Below are positions 48,810-59,544 of a stretch of DNA of 64,000 nt, piece by piece. Every line of letters starts with the position of its first letter. Position 1 is the stretch's first letter. This stretch comes from Lyophyllum atratum (lineage: Eukaryota > Basidiomycota > Agaricomycetes > Agaricales > Lyophyllaceae): the NCBI GenBank assembly GCA_014905825.1, contig JACGCN010000006.1, positions 496,001 to 560,000 on the forward strand, given 5' to 3'. The notes beneath the pieces were generated by a model that was given only the letters and a program-made list of their open reading frames with translations, made no database searches and had not been told where the DNA came from. The translations under genes and the position numbers were made by a program.

Positions 48810-50106
48810 TAGATGGAGCGATAACTTAAACTGGACGGATGGATGGATAGATATGATTTTTTGTGCCCATCTTCACGCATTACTATATTACTACTCGTAC
48901 TAGAACAGGTGAAGCGCGTCATTGCTTTTAGAGGACTTGAGGTGTCGCTTGGCTGGATACCTTGCTTGGGGTGTATGTATCTTATGAAGTACTGTATATA
49001 ACTGATTTATAGCATACGAGAATTGTGCGCGCTCGGGGGACATTGGTGTGGTTCACAAGCAGGCCTTTGGAGCGGCCCCATGAGCCACCTTGGCCTCTGA
49101 CATAACCTTGATTTCGTGGGGCACATAGTACGAGTGATTCAGGGAACAAGATGGTGAACAACCTTGGTAGTGTGATATGGTGTGCATTCGATGGGGCATT
49201 CAATTATGCAGTGGTCATAGGAGACAGAGCAGCTGATACTGATACGGTCACACGAGGACTACAGTGGTCGTATCTGGGACAATGGTAATCTGATGATAGG
49301 TGGAAAGAGCAAGCAGTGCCTGCCCAATACCCACACGACGTGCGTCGTTGAAACAAGGGGCTAAAGATGAGGTGAGATAGGCGTCCCTGGTTGCTTGCCA
49401 CTTGGCATCTCTGCCTCCATCCGTATTTGGAGTAAGACTAGGATTGGCGCCGTCCTGTATGTCAGTTATGGTAAGGAGATTAACGGAATCGCAATCTCGT
49501 GAGGGAAATGACAGTTTGTGTTATGCAAGTTCGTCATCGTCGGGGACTTGGCGTAGAGCGGCGCCGCGTGCGATCGAAGAAAGGGCGGTGCCAGGATGCT
49601 AGGGTTGAGGAACATGCCCAGATATTCAAAGGCACGCGTTGAAGGGGTGTTGTAGGGCCTGAAGGAGCGGCCTGAAGCGGGGCGCAGTTGAGTAGAGGGT
49701 AGAACGCCACGAAGGTGTAAAAATGAAATTCTCCTAAGTGTCCATGGAGCAAGATACCAACGTTCTAAAGAGATTGGCAGAGCTCCATCTGTCGGATAAG
49801 CATATGCTGAAGAGAGAGCACGCGATGGACGTTGGAGATGGAGTTGTTTGGTTGTGATGAGAAAGATTGTGCAGTGATGTGGGATTTGTCGTGGCAGCGG
49901 ACGATGCGTGGACAGCCCACAGCTTGACGACTGCTACTCCCAACATTCATGACTGTAATATTCTAGAGGTGAGTGTGGGCGATTGATTATATACAGAGCA
50001 CCACAGACTATCATAGTCTATCACAGTCTATCACATCTGCCTCATTGCCTCGTCGTGTTGCTGATCGCCCTGTCCAGGATACCCTAATAACTATTCATTT
50101 CCCAAC
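48810..50106. other. Intergenic, about 1.3 kb
   Basis: No gene recognised. Near 50001-50035 the word CTATCA-CAG(T) is repeated in tandem (TATCACAGTC units), just upstream of the RhoGAP start. Confidence 0.5.
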
Positions 50107-53100
50107 ATGTCGCCCGGATCCGAGCACTCTGCAGTCACCAGCCTGCCTAGTGGCTCGCTCTGGCCCTCCTCGTCGTCCGGTAGTCGCCCCCCGGCCTCGA
50201 GTTCCAATATCAACCACCCCCAGCTCGACGTCAACACCACCACTCCCCCCCGCTCCACCTCCCTTCCCTTCACCGCCATGGGCCAATCCTTCAGCAAGTC
50301 CCACACGGCCACACTTTCGCCGGCAGGACCGCCCCCCTCCCCTTCCACGGCCCAGCGGGGTCTCACAGCCGCCATGGCTGGCGGCTTGCGACTCAAACGC
50401 GCCTTTGCCAACCGACGCAAAAAGTCCGAGGACGCGAGTAAGATGATGGACCGCTCTATATCAGGAGATGAGGCTTCAGCGTCCGCCCAGGATTACCACC
50501 ATCGCCAGCAGCGCATCCAGGCCACGGCCTCGTCCTCGTCCTCCCCGGCACAGGTGATGCCCTCACCTTCAACGTCATCTCATGATGCACGCCATCTCCT
50601 CGGTGCTAAACATCATCTCACCCAGCTCGCGACGCAAGTCTTCCACGTCGGCTCGCCCCACAAGTCCTCCAGGTCGCCTCTCCAGCAACAGGTGCCACCG
50701 CCTACCCCGCCTAAACCAACGTCAGTTCCATCGCCGCCACCACAACCGCAGACGCCCCCGCGGCCACCACCCCTCAAAGCGACAAGTAATTTACGGGCGT
50801 CTGTCATTCCGATGAGCCCGAGTATCTCATCTGCTGTCAATTACATGCGGATGGGCGAGGAGGAGCGGAATAATGAGAAAACGCAGGCGACCAAAGTAGG
50901 GGACAATGGAGCGGAGGTAAAAGCGGAAGCAAAAGAAAAGGAGAAAGAACTGGAAACAACGGATGGTGACAAAGGCGATGCCATTGATAAAGGAGAGATG
51001 AAAGATTCATGGCGGAAGAGCGACTCTACGATAAGCCACCACACTATACGCCCTGGGAGCCGCCCCTCGCGACCTGTGTCCATGGCCGAGTCCTTGCAGT
51101 CTAATCACACCATCGTGGCCGTGAGCAAGCGCCAAAGTGCCCTCATCACCGATGCCGACTTTGGCATGCCCGAGGAGGACGATTCGGACAGCAATAATCA
51201 CCACGATGGTACTACTGCAAATGATCTTTCAAGGACCTCGACGACCAGTAGCAACACATTTCCCGCTGCAGACGCTGATCCCTCTCCTATTGCGTCTATC
51301 AAGGCCAGGGACCGCCGCTCCATGTCACTGAACATCACTACCAACACCGCGTTTGCGAAACACAAACTGCCACCAACACCCTCCAGTGCATCTGCTGCCA
51401 ACCTCACCCACTCCGTGTCAGAGCACTCGCAGTACGTTGCCCCACCCGCCATGTCCCCGTCCCATTCAAGGGATGCACCTCCGTCCCTGCGCACCCCCAC
51501 CAACGTCAGTGGCTACATCGCCCCGTCCTCACAAGGGGGCGGTCAGTCCACAGGCACCAACATCCGCGGTCGTCTAGCCGCCTGGACCGCCACCACCGCC
51601 CAATCCCAATCCCAATCCCAGCCTCCATTCCCCTCACAACACCAGCAGCAGCCTCGCTCTACCTCAAATAACCCCTATACGACCTTCCCGCCGCCGCCCG
51701 AGCCTGCTCCCTCTTCCAAACCCCTTTCCCGCCTCGAGCGCAGTCTCCCTGCGCTCCCGCAGCAGCCGCGCCAGCCGACGATCAGCATGACCGGCGGGCT
51801 GGGCCTCGCGAAGCGCGCCGTGGAGAAGATGGGGCTTGGAAGGGCGTGGGGGATGGGCTCGGGCTCGTCGGCGACCTCCACCTCGGGGTATTCGAGCTCG
51901 AGCTCGGGACATAGTTACTCGAACTATACGGGGGGTACGCCGCCTTCGTCGTATGGTGTGTCGGGGCAGCATATGCATGCCAAACATGGGCATGGGCATA
52001 GTGGGAGTGGAGGGAGTGGGCAGGATGAGTTGGTGAGGACGAGCTCGGGCCAGTCGCAGGGGGCGTCGTCGGGGGTGCAGGGGCTGTTGCATAAGAAGCA
52101 TCGGTTGAGGCATACACCGAATGCGCCGTCCATGTCGTCTACCGCCTCCGCGTCGACCTCTGCTTCGGCCTCTGCATCTGATTCTGATGCGATGGCATAC
52201 GAGGCGCCTGTGGGCCCGTCCTTGGGCAAGCGGTTGAGAGGCCCTATGAGGAAGAGCGGTGGGGGCGGGGTGTTGTTTGGGCGGGAGCTGAGGAGTGTGG
52301 TTAGGGACACGGGGGTGGGGGTGGGGAAGCCGAGGGGGTGGGGTGGGAGGTGGAGGAATTGGGATGGGGAGGAGGAGGGGGAGGTGGGGAGGGGGGAGGG
52401 AGGTGGGGAGGGTGGGGGGGAGAGGACGAGGAAGGGGAGTGTTAGGAGGGGGCAGTTGAAGGCGCTGGAGGAGAGGAAGTTGCCTGCGCTTGTGGTGAGG
52501 TGTGCGCAGCATTTGTTGATATGGGGTGTGCAGGAGGAGGGGTTGTTCAGGTGGGTTGTAACCCCTTATGCTGCGCTGAGGCCTGCTGAATAAGTTGCCT
52601 TGATTTTCTTTAGAGTCAGCGGTCGACCATCCCATGTTTCCAAGCTACGGACAGAGTTTGACAGCGGTGAGAGTTATTTTTCATTCAATCTCGTTCTTCT
52701 TTCTCGACATGGATCTTCTCGTGCTGATGTGTGTCTCCCATTTCCAAGGTGCTGACTTTGACATGACGGAGTGTTCGCCTGGTGATCTCGACCCCCACGC
52801 CGTCGCGTCCGTCTTCAAGGCCTTCCTTCGCGAACGTAAGCTCCATCGTTGCCCTCATCTTATCACGATACTAATCCACACACACAGTCCCTGAACCCAT
52901 CCTCACAAACGCCCTCCTGCCTTACTTCGATGCTGCCATGACCCAGGAGAGCACGGCCAACGCTAGCAAAGACGCCGAAAAGGACACTACGGCACCCGCG
53001 CGCAAGAGCTCTCAAGGACCAGGGCTGCCCTCCGGCCCGCGCAACTCCAACGGCCTCCCCGCCATGCGCAAGCCCCCGTCCCTTTCCACGCTCGCCATGC

Positions 53101-54848
53101 CGACCTTCAGCGGTCTCCGCCCGCCCTCCAAATCGCTTTTAAGTGCCTTCCAGGCCCTCCTCGCACAACTGCCGGAGGAGAACCGTGATCTTATACGGAC
53201 GGTGGCGGAGCTGATACGTGCGACGGCGAGGGAGAGTAAGGAGACGAAGATGCCGCTGAGCAATTTGTTGTTGGTGTTTTGCCCGAGCTTGAACATGAAC
53301 CCGCCGTTGTTGCGTGTGCTTTGTGAGGCGGAGGGGATCTGGGAGGAGCCCGTGAGGGAGGGGGATGTGTTGGATATTAGGAAGAGCGTGGCCACCACGG
53401 AGGAGGGGGAGGAGTTTGAGGATGCGAGGGATGGGATGGAGGATGAGGGGGAGAGGGGGAGCTTGCGGAGTGGGAGTGTGAGTGTGGGGAGGACGTCGGA
53501 GGATGTGCCGAGTTCGGTGGAGTATCATGCTGAGACTGAGGATCTGCTGGGGAGAGCGCCGTATCAGGATGCTGGGGATGATGCGTCGTCGATGTCGATG
53601 TCGATGTCACAGTCTGCCAGGCGGGATGTACATGTTCGGAAGGCGTCGCTGGCTGCGTCTTCTGTCATGGATGATGGGTCGTCGTTCTTGTCGACTTCGG
53701 AGGATCAGGATAATCCGTCGAGGCACTACTCGGATGTGCATTCGCAGTCGATCTCCCCGCCGCTTCTTACGTCGTCTGCTGAGTCGTTGGATACCCCGGC
53801 CACGTCCTCCCATCATCCTTCCTTGCCACACCTGCCTGTTGAAGACGGTTATAAGGTTCCGCAACGGCGATCTGCATCTAGTCCCGTCATTGCGGAGCCG
53901 TCGCCGACGGGATTGTCTCCCATCACTGCTCGGAGGCCAGTCATCAGCAGCCCTGTTCTGATCACTGAGCCAGTGCAGTTCCCTTCGACTGCAGCGGATA
54001 GCCAACTGCCATACCCGACCAAACTCGAGAAAAGGCGTTCTATACCCATTCTCTCGCTCCCGAACCTCTCTCCCAGCAACAGCTCTATCTTTAGCGGCCC
54101 CGATTCGCCCACGTGGTCCTTGGCAAGTCGTGCTAAGAGACTGAAGAAACCGTCGCTGCACCTCTTGTTCTCTAAAAAGTCGACCTCGTCGCTTTCCTCC
54201 CCTAGGGTGGGTTCGCCGTCGTTGAGGCCTGTCATCTCCAGCCCGTATCTGCAAGCCCCGCACTCAGCTAGCGACTCTTCCATATCTACACCCTTATCTG
54301 CGGTCACTGCACCACAGTCGAGTACTCATACGCTTCCGCCGAAGCTCGATACGGAGATTGAGAACTCCTCTCTGCGATTCGGGCTGGGGCTGGGAATTGA
54401 GATTACTGAGACACCTGTGACTCCTGATACTGCTAAGCAGGAAACGCAAGCCAAGACTAGCATTGGATCTCGACCTCTGCCTATCCCTCCTATGTCCCCG
54501 CCCCAGTTGCCCGCGGTGACGGAGTCTGCGGTGGACCCGATACCCAGGGGACCAACTCCCATTGCGGATCGGTATCATCGCTCTGCATCGCCGTCCCCTT
54601 CGCTTGCCTTGAGCTCGAAATCGCAGCTGTCTTTGGTGACCCCTCAGGAGCACGAGACTCCCACCGTATCACATCTGCGGCCCAATCCTACGTCGCGATC
54701 TAGAGGATTGTCGACCGCTAGTAATGCATCGTCGAATCATCTGGGCTTGCTGGATGACGATGAACAGGAGGATTGGACGCAGAGTGTGCTGCTGGCCGCA
54801 GATGTTGATGGGGGCTGGGTTGTCGAGCAGCCAGCCGCTCAAGGATGA
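50107..54848 (+). CDS. RhoGAP-domain protein
   Basis: Four exons (50107-52550, 52614-52666, 52749-52835, 52888-54848) sum to 4,545 nt, 1,514 residues. The first 790 or so residues are disordered and rich in Ser, Pro, Gln and Gly. The RhoGAP domain follows: LKALEERKLPALVVRCAQHL, EEGLFRVSGRPSHVSKLR with the arginine finger in LFR, DLDPHAVASVFKAFLREL, PEPILTNALLPYFDAAM, then, after an insert of about 65 residues, FQALLAQLPEENRDLIRTVA and MPLSNLLLVFCPSLNMNPPL. A 500-residue Ser-rich tail follows. RhoGAPs speed GTP hydrolysis by Rho-family GTPases; the GAP segment looks like the yeast Sac7/Bag7 type, acting on Rho1 (inference). The insert between the two halves of the GAP domain is unusual. All catalytic residues seen are present. 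Confidence 0.88.
52300..52470 (+). repeat. Extremely G-rich coding strand inside the RhoGAP gene
   Basis: About 170 bases with many runs of three or more G and almost no C, for example GGGGAGGTGGGGAGGGGGG-like spacing. It encodes a Gly/Glu/Arg-rich linker (GWGGRWRNWDGEEEGE) just before the GAP domain. Spaced G runs could form G-quadruplexes in DNA or mRNA. Confidence 0.75.
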
Positions 54849-55700
54849 TTGTTCGTCCCCCGCTGCTCCTATCTTTGCCTCCTAGATCTTGGCTTCCCTC
54901 CCGACCGTCTCTTTCTTCGAAAATATATCCCGGTTTCGCAGGGCGAAACGAATCAAACGGCACGGCATAGCATTCCGTCCTTCTCCTTCATTTTCAGGTC
55001 TTTTTCGTTGCCTTTTCTTGCCGGATCCCCTGTGTTCCTTATCGATTATTACATCAGATGCCCAGGGCCATATTCCAACTATCTGCCCGCATTCAGTAGC
55101 CTATCTCTATCGCATGTATCTACATCCTCATTCTTTCCGCCCTATTTTCTTATTCCCACTCCACTTGCACTACATCTTCTCAACGCACAAGGACATTCTT
55201 TTTTTTCCCATTTTGCCGACGACATGCTTTGTCTCCCCATCTCAGTCTGTTTTTTTTGGATCTATCACACGCACGTACACACCCATCCCACACATATATA
55301 TATACATGGCGATCATGGCATCGATATCCATCATACATTATCTAGTCTTGAATCAATTTTTGGCACTCGATTGTTGAGGTGGGACGTGCTAATTGGACTG
55401 TTGAAACGCGTCGTAAAGGATATCAAATTAATACAGGCACTGGTATTGGAGAATAACGACGATCCACCTTTCTCGCTCTTCCAAAGAACTATGGTTTGCT
55501 GGCGGACAAGGTGACCATCCGCTGATTCTCTGCGTCCATCCAACGATTTATGAAATGGTGTTGCGACCCTGCAGGGCCGCCAATTTAATTACTAACCGAA
55601 ATCTGCAGCTGTATATAAAGAGAAGGCGAAATCAAATCATGAAACCACGAAGCAGGTCTTCCTCATCATCCCACAAGTCAAGAGCTGGTCTCCTCTCACT
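54849..55700. other. 3' region and spacer, pyrimidine- and T-rich
   Basis: Contains an (AT)n/(CA)n microsatellite near 55284-55306 (CACACATATATATATACA). No gene recognised; open frames are low-complexity. Confidence 0.55.
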
Positions 55701-55925
55701 ATGCGCGCCGCCTCATCCATCATATTCCTCGCCTCCGTCACTCTCCTTGCCATCCCCGCCGTCGCCCAGCGACCGGTCTACCGAATGGACGCAGATTTCG
55801 ATCTTGTAACGCGAGGGACGCCGAAATCCGGACGTGAGGTGGTTCAGAACCTTGTGGCTCGGTTTCAGATGCCGCATAAGAGGTTCGACGCGTGGAGGAT
55901 GGGACAACAGAGTGGGGCGTTATAA
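55701..55925 (+). CDS. Short secreted protein, 74 residues
   Basis: A single uninterrupted frame from an ATG. It starts with a clear secretion signal, MRAASSIIFLASVTLLAIPA, with cleavage expected after VAQ. The mature part of about 51 residues reads RPVYRMDADFDLVTRGTPKS and GREVVQNLVARFQMPHKRFD, ending QSGAL. It has no cysteine and no family was recognised. Short secreted proteins of this kind are common in fungi, but the function is unknown. A downstream exon is possible. Confidence 0.5.
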   Translation: MRAASSIIFLASVTLLAIPAVAQRPVYRMDADFDLVTRGTPKSGREVVQNLVARFQMPHKRFDAWRMGQQSGAL

Positions 55926-57182
55926 CTGCGAACGTGTGCGTCTTTCCTAACTCCTGACTTGGCTCTTTACAAGGTGGACTGAGTTGTTATTCAGTCAACA
56001 TAGATTCTGCACCGCATACTGTATTTCTGGCAGGATAGTGATATGCGTGCTATATAGATGAGGTTTCGGCCTCACAACGCTAGATCAGCGGCGTTTGAGT
56101 ACTTAGTCTGGTAATCCTACGTCACCTTCCCTTGCTCCAAGTACTGCCTTTCCATAAACAATCAGATGACCCTGATCCACGCGCAGGTGCACACGATACC
56201 CTCGATGGAAAGTTATCCTTGGAAACATGAGCCAGAAGGACTCGAAGACAACATCAGGCTCCGACCGCGACCCGACCACGGTCATTCTCACTTCCAGGGC
56301 ACGCGCCCTCTTGCGAAATTTCAGGTTGCAAGCGCCCAAGCTGACTGGCTTAAGAACAGGACAAGAGAGCGCGATGGAAGGCGGTGTCTGGCCAAAGGAA
56401 TAAGGCCCGCCAGCATGACCTTTGGGGCGCCCAGAGTAGGCGATAATGAGATCTTGGAAGTGACGCCATGATGCACCTGCACCTGCACTTGCACTCCAGC
56501 GATTGTCAAGTTCCAACTCTGCAGCCGTCCACTCGATCCGGACTGGTCATCATGCCACGAACGAGAACAAGGACCTTAGCGCATTTCGAATGGCGCGGAT
56601 GTCCATTCCATGTATGCCCGTTGACTCCCAAAAAAGCGTCAGGGCCGTCACTGGCAAGACATAGGCGGGATGCCGGAGCAATTCAGGCTGCCACCGCACA
56701 TCAAATTGGGCATAACCTGGGGCTAAGGCAGCCTAAGTGGGTCTTGGTTGCGCCACAGCATATTAAGAGCGCCTTCTTAATCCTCGTCGCATTGGTTATA
56801 GTGCGTCGGACGCAAGAAAATGATGATAAACTTGCAACTTGAAAAGAGGTGCGTTCCCTTTCCAGGCATGCCAAGGATGCGAGACTGTCAGGTTGGCAAC
56901 ATTCAGAAATAAGAGTTCGGATTTCGAGGATGGCGGAGTAATGGACTGTGGCACAGCATTCTTCGACCTTGTTCAAGAGAAAAATCTGCTTTAGAAGAAG
57001 GGCTGCGAACGAACCGGTTGACGGTCCCTGCCATACCAGGTAACCGGCACGTGTGATGAGGTAAGCTCCCCACGCCCACGTTTGGCACAAGCCACTTGTT
57101 CTCTGGGGGTGTAGGCTCACATACTAAGCACCTCACGCTAAAACGCGTTGGACGTTCTTGGTAGGAGACTATCTGGGGGTGT
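55926..57182. other. Spacer with lipase-like short match
   Basis: The plus frame at 56166-56471 contains SMTFGAPRVGDNEI, which matches the TFGxPRVGD motif of class 3 lipases, but the upstream GHSLGG active-site motif is absent. A GTGCAG/CTGCAC repeat lies at 56474-56496. No complete gene was found. Confidence 0.4.
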
Positions 57183-58503
57183 ATGTTCTCAATCACTATG
57201 GCCGCGACTGCTCACGCTCAGATCCAAGTATATGCGTCGTTGCCTCGTATCCTGGCGCTCGGCGCTGACCTCAATCTTGAAACCGAAAATTGGCATTGGG
57301 TTCTTTGCCTTACCCTCCCACTGGAGACCCTCGACGTACTCGAGTTCTCGCCCAGGCCATACAAATGGATCCGCTACGCCATCGGAATCGTCATTGGAGC
57401 AGAGGGTGACCTTTCTTCCAGTTCCGACATGCTCAATATCGTGAACTACGATGCTGGCCTCCCAACAGAGTCGACAACTTTATACTATTGCACCAGCGAT
57501 GAAGAGAAGCGAAGAATGTTCCCAGTCGCCTGTAAAATGTCGTGCACAAGTACCACTTCCAGTGTTGCCACCTCTCGGAGGACTCGATTCCGCTTCAGCA
57601 CTGCAGATAGGGATGGAAACCGCTGTGTCTTGACAGAAGTGGATGAGTCGATCTGCGACGCCGTGCACCTCCTCGCACATAACAAGGGCGATACGGTATG
57701 CTACTTTTACACTCACTCTGTCCTAGCTTGCCATAGCAACGTCGGCAGTACATTTCCACTTACACAGAATGCCGCAGTCGAGACCCTGCCGGTGACGACA
57801 TCATACGAAACATCGACAGCACCCGAAATGGTCTTTTTCTGAACAAGTTGATTCACGTTAATATGGGTAAACACGTTGCATTCCTACCGGTGCGTGGCGC
57901 TTATATGAACCCTAATCGATGTCTGATGCCCTTGATGAGCAGACGCCCAACTTTGCTATGGACACACCTGATGTCGACCCCACCGCACCACCAGGGCAGA
58001 AAAGATGTACAGCACATCTCTTCGAGCCCAGTAAACCGAGTTTGCTCGGCGGCATGGGTCCACCTCCTTCCGGTAGTCCCCTCCGTATTTCTGACAGCCC
58101 TGACTGGCCCCCTGCAATTCTCTTCGACGCCGTCTACGCTAGCGCCGTCCTTCACCATTTCGGAACTCAGGCACTAAAAGATAAGGTCACTACGACTTGG
58201 ACGGACACCTTCTACCCCGGCGCGGTCATGGATCGGGCGCATGTAGAGCTCAAGTTAATAACTGATGCACAAGACGTCATCAGCGAGAGGTCGCAGAAGC
58301 AAGCAGAAGAGCGCCAAGCACGCTATGATTCCCGCGCTGTCCCCGACACCTTCGACATGCTCTTGGCTCTGCCATATATCTTGGTGCCCAGAAATGAGCT
58401 ACAGGTTATGTTGAGAGAAGCCAATGAGAAGGCGGCGGCGGCGGAGCGGAGACGTGTGCAGGAGAAAGTTGACATTTGGAACAGGCGAGTGATCGCCTCA
58501 TAG
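57183..58503 (+). CDS. HNH-nuclease-domain protein (basidiomycete type)
   Basis: Three exons (57183-57695, 57749-57889, 57943-58503) sum to 1,215 nt, 404 residues. Exon 1 has a hydrophobic/variable N-terminal half (LPRILALGADLNLETENWHW; YKWIRYAIGIVIGAEGDLSS). The HNH core is split over the introns: RDGNRCVLTEVDESICDAVH, LLAHNKGDTYIST, then DDIIRNIDSTRNGLFLNKLI-HVNMGKHVAFLPTPNFAMDT. The first His of AVHLLAH, the Asn of RNG and the His of KLIH fit the H-N-H arrangement. The C-terminal helix-rich part ends with EANEKAAAAERRRVQEK. Such proteins are multicopy in mushrooms and may cut nucleic acid; their role is not known. The frame is complete. Confidence 0.82.
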
Positions 58504-59544
58504 TTAGCACGCAATGTTCGTTCGAGGCAATGGGCACGATGCGAAGATGGTTTCAGAGCTGTCTCACACTTGAAGCTAGTGGCCATAGGCGTGCAGAATT
58601 TGACACAAGAAAAGTGGACAATTGTCTATATCGATATCTGAGGGAAAGAAGGCAAGCATCCGTCAATGTGGCTTAGTGACTGCAGATGTCGGAACGCAGA
58701 TACCCAGGACATGCAAATTTCGCAGAGGCACGGGATTCTGGAAGGATGTGTAGTTACAGCTGCACAAAGTGCTACCTCCGCGTATGCATTTGAGAGGTCG
58801 CCAACTACTCTTGCGGATTCGACGTGCCAACGTAGTCGGTCTGCAGAGCGAATAGCGCCCCGTCTTCCCACCCCCTGAAAATATACTTCTCCTTTCCTAT
58901 GTATTCTTCCGCTCATATCTTCAAACCCTGTTACCGTCAATGCTGCACCTTCATCGCGACTGGTTACTGTATGCTTTCCTTCCATATACCATATCTTATC
59001 TTTTTGTTTGGCCGTTGACGAGGCCCTGGTGTCCGCGTAGAGCGCGCGGTGGGTTGGGATGGGAACGTTATGCTTCTCTGTCAGTATGTCTCAATTCCTC
59101 CGTGCCTGCCACCTTCCTTCATTTTCTTCCAGGCGATACCTCCGCACGTACATAATAACTCATCCTTCTCTGCGAAACCCTGCACTGCCGCACTTTGACA
59201 ACTCCTAGCATTTCCTCAGGCTCTCTCGGATCGGAGGGTCGACTTCAGTGTCTGTAGGCCGGTTACACTGTTCCTCAATGACGGTGACTTTCAAATGATG
59301 TTGATACAGTGGCACCGGCAAAGATGATGACGGTTATTTTGAGCACTGGGAAGCAACTTTGTAAAGTTGACGAGCATCGTTGATAGATAAGTTCGTGATG
59401 ACGTCATCATTATAGGTTGAACGAGTACTTTATAAAAACCACGTAAACCGCATTTCCTTCCACCATCACCGATAACAGCCACCTCACGCGTTTTCTCACC
59501 GCCGTTCATAGCGTCTGCGCTCAGACCTTTAGTTCGACGTCGGT
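58504..59544. other. Intergenic, about 1 kb
   Basis: No gene recognised. It is the promoter side of the GH63 gene; a TATAAA-like word lies at about 59433 (TTTATAAAAA). Confidence 0.5.

Noticed and set aside
48810..50106. Open frames at 48982-49950 on both strands
   Set aside because: They are short, lack motifs and fit intergenic sequence.
51664..52635. 323-codon minus frame across the RhoGAP exon
   Set aside because: It is a Pro/Arg-rich mirror of the G-rich coding strand. The plus frame carries a real RhoGAP domain.
56103..56516. Minus frame of 137 codons (ends FHRGYRVHLRVDQGHLIVYG)
   Set aside because: No ATG opens it and no exon joins were found. It overlaps the plus-strand lipase-like motif, so at most one of the two could be real.
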